From contig NZ_CP022600.1 in assembly GCF_002952215.1 (NCBI RefSeq), positions 434,001-498,000 of the forward strand: DNA of 64,000 nt, written 5' to 3'. Made by a program: the position numbers and the translations under genes. The stretch is from Porphyrobacter sp. HT-58-2 (lineage in GTDB: Bacteria > Pseudomonadota > Alphaproteobacteria > Sphingomonadales > Sphingomonadaceae). Of this stretch, positions 52,343-60,837 are shown one piece after another (the first letter of the stretch is position 1; every line of letters begins with the position of its first letter). The notes beneath the pieces are model-generated. The model worked only from the letters and a program-made list of their open reading frames with translations. It was not told the DNA's origin and did no database searches.

Positions 52343-53041
52343 ATGAGCCTCAACGAAACCATCCCCACCCTTGAAGGCAACGCCAGTTTCGGTGCCTATG
52401 TCGCGAGGCCGGAGGGCAGCCCGCGCGGTGCGATTATCGTCATCCAGGAGATTTTCGGGGTAAACCCCGGCATCCGCCAGAAATGCGACAAGCTCGCTGC
52501 GGAAGGCTGGCTGGCCATTGCGCCGGATCTGTTCTGGCGGCTGCAACCGGAAACGTCGCTGGATCCTGATGTCGAAAGCGAATTCCAGACCGCCCTCGAT
52601 CTGATGGGCAAGTTCGATCAGGACACCGGCGTCCGCGACATCGAAGCAACGATCCATCACATCCGCCAGACGCTCGGCGTCGCCAAGGTCGGCTGCGTCG
52701 GTTACTGCCTCGGTGGGCGGCTCGCATTCATGACCGCGGCGCGCACCGATATCGACGCGAGTGTGGGCTATTACGGGGTCGGGATCGACGGGTTGCTGGG
52801 TGAGAAGCACGCTATCGCCAACCCGCTGATGCTCCATATCCCGACAGAGGATGGATTTGTTTCACGTGAAACACAGGCGGCGATCCATGCGGGTCTTGGC
52901 GATCATCCGCGCGTGACCCTGTACGATTACGAAGGCCTCGACCACGGCTTCGCGACCGAACATGGCAAGCGGCGGGTTGAGGATGCTGCCAACCTCGCCG
53001 ACAGTCGCACAGCTGCTTTCTTCGCGGAGCATCTGGTGTGA
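52343..53041 (+). CDS. Dienelactone hydrolase family protein
   Basis: 232 residues, alpha/beta hydrolase fold. The Cys nucleophile elbow is GCVGYCLGGRLAF (about 112-124), with Asp and His probably in PTEDGFV and GLDHGFA. A perfect parS site encodes part of the loop DGFVSRETQ next to the putative catalytic aspartate. The substrate is unknown. Confidence 0.9.
   Translation: MSLNETIPTLEGNASFGAYVARPEGSPRGAIIVIQEIFGVNPGIRQKCDKLAAEGWLAIAPDLFWRLQPETSLDPDVESEFQTALDLMGKFDQDTGVRDIEATIHHIRQTLGVAKVGCVGYCLGGRLAFMTAARTDIDASVGYYGVGIDGLLGEKHAIANPLMLHIPTEDGFVSRETQAAIHAGLGDHPRVTLYDYEGLDHGFATEHGKRRVEDAANLADSRTAAFFAEHLV
52858..52873. promoter_or_regulatory. parS: parS site inside the dienelactone hydrolase gene
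   Basis: Perfect 16-base palindrome encoding VSRET (read in a different frame from the MFHVKH copies). It is the parS copy nearest to the origin, about 4 kb away. Confidence 0.92.
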
Positions 53042-53433
53042 GCGCCGCTAACCTCGCCCGCTGGCACACCTATATGGAAAGCGGGAGCGATCCCGCCTTG
53101 CTGTCGGAACTGCTGGCCGATGATGCAGTCTTCCATTCGCCCGTCGTGCACACCCCGCAGGTGGGGAAGCCCATCGTGATGGCCTATCTCGTCGCTGCCA
53201 GCCATACGCTGGGGAACGACAGCTTCCACTATGTCCGGGAACTTGTGGACGGGGACGAGATGATGCTTGAATTCGTCACCGAGATGGACGGGATCACGGT
53301 CAACGGAGTCGATATCATTCGCTTCAACGATGACGGAAAGATAAGCGATTTCAAGGTTATGGTTCGGCCGCTGAAAGCGATCAACAAGGTCTGGGAGATG
53401 ATGGCGGCGCAGCTGGGCGCGGCCAAGGCCTAG
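53038..53433 (+). CDS. Nuclear transport factor 2-like (SnoaL-like) protein
   Basis: 131 residues of the cone-shaped NTF2-like fold: WHTYMESGSDPALLSELLADDAVFHSP at the start, MEFVTEMDGITVNGVDIIRF in the sheet. The ligand or reaction is unknown. The GTG at 53038 overlaps the dienelactone hydrolase stop (GTGA), indicating coupling. Its stop shares CTAG with the BLUF gene stop. Confidence 0.85.
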   Translation: MSAANLARWHTYMESGSDPALLSELLADDAVFHSPVVHTPQVGKPIVMAYLVAASHTLGNDSFHYVRELVDGDEMMLEFVTEMDGITVNGVDIIRFNDDGKISDFKVMVRPLKAINKVWEMMAAQLGAAKA

Positions 53434-53822
53434 TTCAGCACAGCGAAGTTGACGATCATCTTGCGGACTTCAGGGTCAAGGCCTTGTGGAAGGTCTCGCT
53501 CCAGCATCTCGCGACGGCTGTCGATGCTCTCGGCGATCATCACCCGCTTCATCGCCCAGTCGGGACAGGTGCGCTCAAGAATTCCGCGCTTATCGAGTAC
53601 CGAAACACCGCTGTGGCGCGGGTCCGCTGTGATCGTGTCCATCAAGGCAGCGACTTCCCCCTGCTCGCCTTCAAGCAGCTGGAGAAAATTGCGGCCATTG
53701 AACAGCAAGAGCCCGGTGATACCCCGTGCCGGATTGTTGCGCGCACTGGCGGCAAGGATCGCGTCGACTTCCTCGCGCGGCAAGGTCGGCGCGGTGCTGA
53801 TGTAGAGATACTGGCTTAGCAC
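53430..53822 (-). CDS. BLUF-domain blue-light sensor, stand-alone
   Basis: 130 residues. The BLUF core is complete: QYLYIS with the photoactive tyrosine, RNNPARGITGLLLF (flavin-contacting Asn), FLQLLEG (the switching Gln) and DPRHSGV. A short helical C-terminus follows, with no output domain, so signalling must go through a partner. The GTG start at 53822 gives the family N-terminus. It lies 48 bases after the rho stop on the same strand, so read-through is likely. Confidence 0.9.
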   Translation of the reverse strand: MLSQYLYISTAPTLPREEVDAILAASARNNPARGITGLLLFNGRNFLQLLEGEQGEVAALMDTITADPRHSGVSVLDKRGILERTCPDWAMKRVMIAESIDSRREMLERDLPQGLDPEVRKMIVNFAVLN

Positions 53823-53870
53823 TGGTCCGACCTGTCTTTCCCGTCCCTCGCGGCCGCCCCCCGGCGGCAA

Positions 53871-55136
53871 CTACTGATTCATCGTAGCGAAGAAGTCTTC
53901 GTTGGTCTTGGAGTCCTTCATCTTGTCGAGCAGGAATTCCATCGCATCTACGGTGCCCATCTGCATCAGGATGCGACGAAGCACCCACATCTTGCTGAGA
54001 TTGTCCTTTGCAACGAGCAGTTCTTCCTTGCGGGTGCCGGACTTGCCGACATCGAGCGCCGGGAAAATGCGCTTGTCGGAAACCTTGCGATCGAGCACGA
54101 TTTCCGAGTTACCGGTCCCCTTGAACTCTTCGAAGATGACTTCGTCCATACGGCTGCCGGTGTCGATCAGCGCGGTGGCGATGATGGACAGAGAGCCGCC
54201 CTCCTCGATATTGCGCGCCGCGCCGAAGAACCGCTTGGGCCGCTGGAGCGCATTGGCGTCGACACCGCCGGTCAGCACCTTGCCCGAAGACGGAACCACA
54301 GTGTTGTAGGCACGGCCGAGACGCGTGATCGAGTCGAGCAGGATCACCACGTCATGCTTGTGCTCGACCAGACGCTTGGCCTTTTCGATCACCATTTCAG
54401 CGACTTGCACGTGGCGGTTGGCAGGCTCGTCGAAGGTCGAGGAAATCACCTCACCCTTCACGGAACGCTGCATATCGGTGACTTCCTCAGGCCGTTCGTC
54501 AACCAGGAGGACGATCAGGAACACTTCCGGGTGATTGTCGGTGATCGCCTTGGCGATGTTCTGGAGCAGCACCGTCTTGCCGGTCCGCGGCGGGGCGACG
54601 ATCAGGGCGCGCTGACCCTTGCCCTGCGGGGCGATGATGTCGATCACCCGCGCGCTCTTGTCCTTGACCGTCGGATCAAGCGTGTCGAGGTTGAGCTTCT
54701 GCTCAGGATAAAGCGGCGTCAGGTTGTCGAAATTGGTGCGCAGGCGAACCGCGTCGGGATCGTCGAAATTGACCTTGGCAAGGCTGGTCAGCGCAAAATA
54801 GCGCTCCCCATCGCGCGGGGCGCGGATTTCGCCCTCGACGGTGTCACCCGTGCGCAGGCCCCACTTCCTGACCTGATTGGGCGAGACATAGATATCGTCC
54901 GGCCCGGCCAGATAATTGGCCTCGGGGCTGCGCAGGAAGCCGAAGCCATCCTGCAGCACCTCGATGGTGCCGATGCCCATGATCTTTTCTTCGTATTCCT
55001 CGTCCTCGGCCAGTTCGCGCAGAATGCTGAACAGCAGGTCCTGTCGGCGCATGGTCGAGGCGCCTTCAACGCCCAGCTCTTCAGCCATCGCGACCAGTTC
55101 GGCCGGGGTCTTTCGCTTGAGGTCCTTAAGATGCAT
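53871..55136 (-). CDS. rho: Transcription termination factor Rho
   Basis: 421 residues. The N-terminal RNA-binding domain begins [13 protein letters not shown] and includes the cold-shock-like [18 protein letters not shown]. Walker A is [15 protein letters not shown] (about 176), followed by the [13 protein letters not shown] segment and [11 protein letters not shown]. It forms the hexameric helicase that ends many transcripts. The 224-base leader includes an AGAGCG/CGCTCT hairpin at 55241-55260 and could be autoregulated. Confidence 0.96.
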   Translation of the reverse strand: MHLKDLKRKTPAELVAMAEELGVEGASTMRRQDLLFSILRELAEDEEYEEKIMGIGTIEVLQDGFGFLRSPEANYLAGPDDIYVSPNQVRKWGLRTGDTVEGEIRAPRDGERYFALTSLAKVNFDDPDAVRLRTNFDNLTPLYPEQKLNLDTLDPTVKDKSARVIDIIAPQGKGQRALIVAPPRTGKTVLLQNIAKAITDNHPEVFLIVLLVDERPEEVTDMQRSVKGEVISSTFDEPANRHVQVAEMVIEKAKRLVEHKHDVVILLDSITRLGRAYNTVVPSSGKVLTGGVDANALQRPKRFFGAARNIEEGGSLSIIATALIDTGSRMDEVIFEEFKGTGNSEIVLDRKVSDKRIFPALDVGKSGTRKEELLVAKDNLSKMWVLRRILMQMGTVDAMEFLLDKMKDSKTNEDFFATMNQ

Positions 55137-55360
55137 TTCTTGTTTATTCCGAAAGTCTTAGAGTGGCCGGACGGTCAGTACCGCAGTGAAACGGCGGCGC
55201 CCTTTTGGCAGGGCTGGGCTTGGGGAAAGCAGACCTTGTGCAGAGCGGACTGGCGCTCTGATACCCGGATAGGTGTTGCCGAAATAGGACTGCGCGAAGG
55301 CAAGGTCAATCGGCGATTGAAGACGGTCTGAAAGGGGGCAGGACAGGGCCTGGCGCGCTC

Positions 55361-55804
55361 TCAGAAGGGTTTGAGATAGACCAGCACAACCACAAGAACG
55401 AGCACAAGGCCGGGAACTTCGCCGACCATCCGCAGCTGCTTTTCAGTGAGCGGACGCGCCCCGCGGGCCATCTTCTTCGTCTGGCCCACCAGCCAGCCGT
55501 GATAGCCTGTCAGCCCGAGCACGAGGGTCAGCTTGGCATGCAGCCAGCCGTCCGAAAACCAGCCGCCCGACCATGCCATGGTCAGTCCCAAGACCCAGAC
55601 GATGATGAGGCTCGGCGTCAGAATGATCGCCCGCAGCTTGCCCATCCGGGTCGCCCATTTGGCCTCCCCCGCTGAGCCCGGTTCGTGATCGAGCATGTAG
55701 ATGCACTGACGCGGCAGCATGAACAATCCTGCGAGCCAGAACACCATGAAGATCACGTGCCCCGACTTCAGGAACAGGTAGATTGAGGAGAGCAGTTCCT
55801 GCAT
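55361..55804 (-). CDS. hemJ: HemJ-type protoporphyrinogen oxidase (CopD-like membrane protein)
   Basis: 147 residues with four membrane segments. Conserved residues include SGHVIFMVFWLAGLFMLPR and WLHAKLTLVLGLTGYH (His and Lys). HemJ oxidises protoporphyrinogen IX and replaces HemG/HemY in many Alphaproteobacteria. Four bases separate it from hemE, which supports the assignment. A TonB/CopD family label is the alternative. Confidence 0.88.
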   Translation of the reverse strand: MQELLSSIYLFLKSGHVIFMVFWLAGLFMLPRQCIYMLDHEPGSAGEAKWATRMGKLRAIILTPSLIIVWVLGLTMAWSGGWFSDGWLHAKLTLVLGLTGYHGWLVGQTKKMARGARPLTEKQLRMVGEVPGLVLVLVVVLVYLKPF

Positions 55805-55808
55805 TCCC

Positions 55809-56825
55809 TTAGCCCCTCAGCGCCGCCAGAAGTTCCTCGACATGCGCAATCGGCGTGAATTGCCCGATCCCGTGGCCAAGGTTGAAGACATGCGGGCGAT
55901 CCTCGAACGCAGCGATGATGGTCTTGACCCGCGCCGCCAGCGCCGGGCCGCCTGCTTCGAGCAACAGCGGATCGAAATTGCCCTGCACCGGCATGCCCGA
56001 AGGCAGGCTCTGGTGCGCCCAGACCGGATCAAGCGTCTCGTCAAGGCCGACCGCGTCGACGCCGGTTTCGCGGGCATAGGCCGGCAGTTTGGCTCCTGCG
56101 CCCTTGGGGAAACCGATCACCGGGGTATCGGGGTGGGACTCTTTCAGCTTCGCGGTGATGGCGGCATTGGGAGCAACAACCCATTTTTCGAACTGGTCAG
56201 GCGCAAGGCTCCCCGCCCAGCTGTCGAAAAGCTGCACCGCCTCGGCACCGGCATCGATCTGACCGCGCAGGTAGGTGACCGAGACATCGACAATCGCGTC
56301 GATAATCGCCTGAAGCCGCGCCGGATCGCGATAGGCGAGCAACCGCGCCGGGCCCTGATCCTTGGAACCCTCGCCCGCGATCATGTAGGTCGCGACCGTC
56401 CAGGGGCTTCCCGCAAAGCCCAGCATCGTTACCTTGGGGCCGATCTGCTGGCGGGTGAGACGCACGGTTTCGTACACCGGCTCGAACCGCTCGAAAGCCG
56501 GGGTGAAGCTGTCGAGCTCTACTTCGAGCAGGGTCGGCGCAAGATGCGGGCCTTCCCCTGCCTGGAAGGTCAGTCCCTGCCCCATCGCGTGCGGCACGAT
56601 CAGGATGTCGGAGAACAGGATCGCCCCGTCGAACCCGAAACGCCGCAGCGGCTGGACTGTGATTTCTGCTGCAGCCTCACTGTCATAGACCAGTTCGAGG
56701 AACCCGCCTTTTTCGGCCCGCAGCTCACGATATTCCGGGAGATAGCGTCCTGCCTGTCGCATCAGCCACACGGGCGGGACGGGCTGGCGGACACCTTTGA
56801 GCGTATCGAGAAGCGGACCGGGCAT
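55809..56825 (-). CDS. hemE: Uroporphyrinogen decarboxylase
   Basis: 338 residues. Signatures PVWLMRQAGRYLPEYRELR (about 18-36) and GFAGSPWTVATYMIAG match HemE. It decarboxylates uroporphyrinogen III to coproporphyrinogen. Its position next to oriC is the classic alphaproteobacterial arrangement. It is transcribed away from the origin, with hemJ following. Confidence 0.96.
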   Translation of the reverse strand: MPGPLLDTLKGVRQPVPPVWLMRQAGRYLPEYRELRAEKGGFLELVYDSEAAAEITVQPLRRFGFDGAILFSDILIVPHAMGQGLTFQAGEGPHLAPTLLEVELDSFTPAFERFEPVYETVRLTRQQIGPKVTMLGFAGSPWTVATYMIAGEGSKDQGPARLLAYRDPARLQAIIDAIVDVSVTYLRGQIDAGAEAVQLFDSWAGSLAPDQFEKWVVAPNAAITAKLKESHPDTPVIGFPKGAGAKLPAYARETGVDAVGLDETLDPVWAHQSLPSGMPVQGNFDPLLLEAGGPALAARVKTIIAAFEDRPHVFNLGHGIGQFTPIAHVEELLAALRG

Positions 56826-57139
56826 AGGGTTCCTTAGATCAAAACAAATCAGTTTTTAAAAGGATTGATGGAGTCTGTTGGCCCTGTGGATAGCGGGAAT
56901 TACCGGGACTTGCCCGATTACCCCCAGCTGGCCGCCATGATTCAAGCCCCCACCGAATCCGCACGGATTGGACGTCAAGCCAGCTTTATCCCCACTATTC
57001 CCAGCCTGTCGACAAAACTTGTCCTGTGTGGGCAAATACCCCGGTGAAAAGCAGATGAGCGGGTGGCAAAATCGCTCACCAGCTTGTGAGGCTTGCTCTC
57101 CCGTGGTTTATGCGGCGCTCTATCCACAGGCATCCGGCG
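56826..57139. other. oriC: Predicted chromosomal replication origin (oriC)
   Basis: A 314-base gap between divergent hemE and ppsR. It holds an AT-rich stretch (about 56840-56868) next to hemE, DnaA-box-like sites at 56885-56893 (CTATCCACA, minus), 56986-56994 (TTATCCCCA) and 57120-57128 (CTATCCACA, plus), and two GANTC (CcrM) sites at 56871-56875 and 56955-56959. Genes on either side point outward. Strong support comes from Caulobacter-type synteny (hemE-Cori-RP001/ppsR-maf-aroE-coaE-dnaQ). The exact edges are not known. Confidence 0.85.
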
Positions 57140-57151
57140 ATGAACGGGGCG

Positions 57152-57997
57152 ATGAACCGACTCAACCTGCACCTTGTATCGGATTCGACCGGCGAGACGC
57201 TGGAAATGATCGCCAAGGCGGCGCTGGCGCAGTTCGACAACCCCAGCGTGAACCGTCATTTCTGGCCGATGGTGCGGTCCTTGCAGCATCTTGACCGGAT
57301 CGTGCCAGATCTCGCCGCGCATCCGGGTCTGGTGCTTTACACGCTGGTGAACCCGGAGACCCGCAAGCGGCTGGAGGAGCATTGCCGCCATCTTGGTCTG
57401 CCTGCCGTCCCGGTGCTCGATCAGGTCACCGCCGCTTTCGAGGCACAGCTCGGGCAAGAGGCGCATGGTCGCCCTGGCCGCCAGCACATGATGGACGAAA
57501 GCTATTTCAAGCGCGTCGATGCGATTCAATACACCATCGCCCACGATGATGGCCTCGGGCATGAAGAATGGGAGGAGGCCGACATCGTGCTGGTGGGCGT
57601 TTCGCGCTCGTCCAAGACGCCGACGTCGATCTACCTTGCCAATCGCGGGTTCAAGGTCGCCAATATTCCGCTGGTGGTCGAAAGCCCCCCGCCCAAGGCC
57701 CTGTTCGGCCTCCGGCATCCGCTGGTAGTGGGTCTGACAACTTCGCCCGAACGGCTGGTGCAGATCAGGCGCAACCGCTTGCTATCGCTGAATGAAGCGA
57801 CTGAAACCGCCTATGTCGACAATGATCGCGTGAAAGCGGAACTGCAATTTGCGCGGCGGATGTTCGGCGATAATGGCTGGCCGGTGATCGATGTCACGCG
57901 TCGCTCGATCGAGGAAACCGCGGCGGCGATAATCCGCCTCGCTCAGGAGCGCGACCGGCGCCCGACAAGCGTTGATGGGGTCGACAAGCCGATATGA
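57152..57997 (+). CDS. ppsR: Pyruvate, phosphate dikinase/PEP synthase regulatory protein (DUF299)
   Basis: 281 residues from the ATG at 57152 (MNRLNLHLVSDSTG); an in-frame ATG at 57140 adds four residues. The DUF299 P-loop is VGVSRSSKTPTSIYLA (about 148-163). It is a bifunctional kinase and pyrophosphorylase that uses ADP to inactivate PpdK or PpsA. It starts the rightward run from oriC and overlaps maf by four bases. Confidence 0.93.
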   Translation: MNRLNLHLVSDSTGETLEMIAKAALAQFDNPSVNRHFWPMVRSLQHLDRIVPDLAAHPGLVLYTLVNPETRKRLEEHCRHLGLPAVPVLDQVTAAFEAQLGQEAHGRPGRQHMMDESYFKRVDAIQYTIAHDDGLGHEEWEEADIVLVGVSRSSKTPTSIYLANRGFKVANIPLVVESPPPKALFGLRHPLVVGLTTSPERLVQIRRNRLLSLNEATETAYVDNDRVKAELQFARRMFGDNGWPVIDVTRRSIEETAAAIIRLAQERDRRPTSVDGVDKPI

Positions 57998-58587
57998 GCA
58001 AATCCCTGATTCTCGCCAGTAAATCCGCGTCGCGCCGGGCAATGCTCGATGCGGCGGGCGTGGCCTATGAGTCGATCCCTGCCGACATTGACGAACGTGA
58101 GGTGGAGACCGGGCTGGAAGGCGCTGCCCCTGCCGAGGTGGCCGAGGCGCTGGCCGTGGCCAAGGCGGCAGCGGTCGCGGCTCTCAATCCGGGCGCGCTG
58201 GTGCTGGGATCGGATTCGCTGGTGGTGTGCAATGGCCGCCGCTTCGACAAGCCGCGCAGCCGGGAGGAAGCGGGCGAGCATCTGCGGTTCTTCTCGGGGC
58301 AGGTGATGGAGCTCCACTCCGCCGCGGCGCTGGTGAAGGACACAGGGTGCGAATGGAGCCATGCCAGTATCGCCCGCCTGCACCTGCGGGATCTTTCGGA
58401 CGAATTTATCGAATATTATCTCAACCTTGAATGGCCCGCTATCGGCCACACCGTCGGCGCCTTCCGGATTGAGGGGCCGGGGGTGCAGCTGTTCTCGGCC
58501 ATCGAGGGCGACCAGTTCACCGTGCTCGGCATGCCGCTGCTGCCCCTGCTCGGCGCTCTGCGCGAGGAAGGGGTTTTGATCGCATGA
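57994..58587 (+). CDS. maf: Maf family nucleotide pyrophosphatase
   Basis: 197 residues. The nucleotide-binding N-terminus is ILASKSASRRAMLDAAGV (about 6-23), with GSDSLVV and DKPRSREEA. It hydrolyses non-canonical or pyrimidine nucleoside triphosphates. It overlaps ppsR and aroE by four bases each, forming a tight operon. Confidence 0.93.
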   Translation: MSKSLILASKSASRRAMLDAAGVAYESIPADIDEREVETGLEGAAPAEVAEALAVAKAAAVAALNPGALVLGSDSLVVCNGRRFDKPRSREEAGEHLRFFSGQVMELHSAAALVKDTGCEWSHASIARLHLRDLSDEFIEYYLNLEWPAIGHTVGAFRIEGPGVQLFSAIEGDQFTVLGMPLLPLLGALREEGVLIA

Positions 58588-59439
58588 CGAAACCCTTTGC
58601 TGAAGTGATCGGCGACCCCATCGCCCAGTCCAAGTCCCCGGTAATCCACAATTTCTGGCTCGCCAAGTTGGGGATCGAGGCGGAGTACCGGGCCTGCCAT
58701 GTTCGGGCCGAAGACCTCGCCGATTACCTCGCCGCCCGCCGTGCCGACCCGCTCTGGCGTGGCTGCAACGTCACCATGCCGCACAAGCAGGCTGTGATGC
58801 CGCTGATCGACCGGATCGATCCGCCTGCCGGTGAAATTGGTGCGGTAAACACGGTGCTAAGGGGGAGCAAAGGCGAGCTAAGCGGCACCAACACTGATGC
58901 AAGCGGGTTCCTGGAGCCGCTCAGGGCCGAGCTGAAACAGGCACATCATTTCCGCATGGCGCGCATCATCGGCACCGGCGGGGCGGCACGGGCGATCATC
59001 ATCGCACTGGCGAGTGAAGGCTTCACGCTGGTCGTCGCCGGGCGAGACGAGGGCAAGGCACGCGCCTTGCTCGACGAACTGGCGCCGAAGGGTGAGCACT
59101 ATACCGCCCCACTTTCCCATTTCGCCGACCCGACCGATTTTGCCTTCGATGATCGCGAGGGGTGCCTCGATCTGGTGATCAACGCCTCCAGCCTTGGCAT
59201 GACAGGCCAGCCCCCCGCCCTTCGACTGGAGTCATGCGCCGCCCGGTGCCATTGCCTATGATATCGTCACCGCCCCGCTCGATACGCCCTTCCTGCAAGG
59301 TGCGCGCGCCAAGGGCCTGCGCACAATCGACGGGCTGTCGATGCTGATCGGGCAGGCGGCGGTCGCTTTCGCAAAATTCTTCGGCCAGCCCGCCCCGCGC
59401 GAGTATGACGCCGAGCTGCGGGCGATCCTGACATCATGA
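58584..59439 (+). pseudogene. aroE: Shikimate dehydrogenase, frameshifted
   Basis: It reduces 3-dehydroshikimate with NADPH in aromatic amino acid synthesis. The N-terminal part has GDPIAQSKSPVIHNFWL and NVTMPHKQAV, and a GTGGAARAIIIAL nucleotide loop. After NASSLGMTGQPP the frame runs to a stop at 59261. The expected C-terminus (FDWSHAPPGAIAYDIV... to AILTS) lies one frame over and ends with TGA at 59437-59439, overlapping coaE. One extra C in the six-C run 59211-59216 explains the break. Because this is a biosynthetic gene in an intact operon, a sequencing insertion is the simplest reading. Confidence 0.88.
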
Positions 59440-60020
59440 CCAAGCCAAAGATCATCGGCCTCACCGGCTCCATCGGCATGGGCAAATCGACTGTCGCACA
59501 GATGTTTGCCGATGCGGGAATCCCTGTGTTTGACGCCGATGCCGAGGTCCGCGCCATGCAGGGGCCAGGGGGCAAACTGCTCCCCGCGATCGAGGCTGCC
59601 TTCCCCGGATCGACCGGCCCCGAAGGCGTCGACCGCGACCGGCTCGGCCATCAGGTGTTTGCCGACAAGGCCGCGCTCGCCCGGCTCGAGGCCATCGTCC
59701 ACCCCGCCGTGGCGGCAAAACGCGCCGCCTTTCTCGAACAGCACGCCGACAAGCGCGCGGTGGTGTTCGACATCCCGTTGCTGTTCGAACGGGGCGGGCA
59801 TGAGAGCGTCGATACCATCGTCGTCGTCTCCGCGCCCGAGGAGGTGCAACGCGCCCGCGTGCTTGCGCGTTCGGGCATGACCGTGGAAAAATTCGAGCAT
59901 ATCTACGGGTTGCAACTCCACGACTCGGAAAAGCGCGCCCGCGCCGATCATGTCATCGACACCGGGACCAGCCTTGACGAAACCCGCGCACAGGTCGCCG
60001 CGCTGATTGGTGCAATTTGA
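59436..60020 (+). CDS. coaE: Dephospho-CoA kinase
   Basis: 194 residues, P-loop kinase: GLTGSIGMGKSTVAQMF (about 8-24), then VFDADAEVR. It makes CoA from dephospho-CoA, the last step of CoA synthesis. The ATG overlaps the aroE stop by four bases, and it precedes dnaQ. Confidence 0.95.
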   Translation: MTKPKIIGLTGSIGMGKSTVAQMFADAGIPVFDADAEVRAMQGPGGKLLPAIEAAFPGSTGPEGVDRDRLGHQVFADKAALARLEAIVHPAVAAKRAAFLEQHADKRAVVFDIPLLFERGGHESVDTIVVVSAPEEVQRARVLARSGMTVEKFEHIYGLQLHDSEKRARADHVIDTGTSLDETRAQVAALIGAI

Positions 60021-60069
60021 TAGCCAGCACCCCTTGCAAGTCCCCGAACTTGGGCAGATAGTCCCGCAA

Positions 60070-60777
60070 ATGCGTGAGGTCATTTTCGACACCGAAACCA
60101 CCGGACTCGATCCCAAGACAGGGGACCGGATGGTGGAAATCGGCTGCATCGAAATGGTCGGTCGGGTGGAAACGGGCCGCACTTTTCACGCCTATTTCAA
60201 CCCCGAACGGGATATGCCGCCCGAAGCTGAACGGGTGCATGGCCTGTCTGCCGCCTTCCTCTCGACCAAGCCGCGTTTTGCGGAAACTGCGGCAGACTTG
60301 CTGGAATTTCTCGGTGATGCGCCGCTGGTGGCGCATAATGCCGGGTTCGATTTCGGGTTCCTCAACCACGAGCTTGAACGGGCCGGATTCACCACCATCA
60401 GCATGGAGCGCATGGTCGATACCGTCGCCATCGCGCGCAGGAAGCACCCCGGCGCGAAGCTCAGTCTGGATGCGCTTTGCACGCGTTACGGGATCGACCG
60501 GAGCCACCGGGTGAAGCACGGCGCGCTGCTTGATGCCGAACTGCTGGCGCAGGTCTATGTCGAGCTGACCGGCGGACGGCAGATCGGGCTGGGGCTCGTC
60601 CCCAGCGACACGCCTGTATCCGACAATATCGGATCAAGCGCCGCCAACGCGCCCTGGCACCGGCCTTCCGCCGACAAGCCCCGACGCGAACCTCGCCCCC
60701 ATGTTGCCAGCCCGGAGGAGCTGGAACGCCATACCGCCTTCATTGCCGGCATCGCCAACGCGATCTGGACCCGCTGA
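60070..60777 (+). CDS. dnaQ: DNA polymerase III epsilon subunit (3'-5' exonuclease)
   Basis: 235 residues. ExoI FDTETTGLD (about 6-14), ExoII HNAGFDFGFL, and the late HGALLDAELLA (ExoIII) are present. A Pro-rich linker and C-terminal HTAFIAGIANAIWTR tail would bind the alpha subunit. It proofreads replication. It closes the oriC-proximal run. Confidence 0.95.
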   Translation: MREVIFDTETTGLDPKTGDRMVEIGCIEMVGRVETGRTFHAYFNPERDMPPEAERVHGLSAAFLSTKPRFAETAADLLEFLGDAPLVAHNAGFDFGFLNHELERAGFTTISMERMVDTVAIARRKHPGAKLSLDALCTRYGIDRSHRVKHGALLDAELLAQVYVELTGGRQIGLGLVPSDTPVSDNIGSSAANAPWHRPSADKPRREPRPHVASPEELERHTAFIAGIANAIWTR

Positions 60778-60837
60778 GGGACGCAGCGGAACAACAATCA
60801 ATCGGGATCCTCATCTCTGACGGGAGGACTAAACTTC

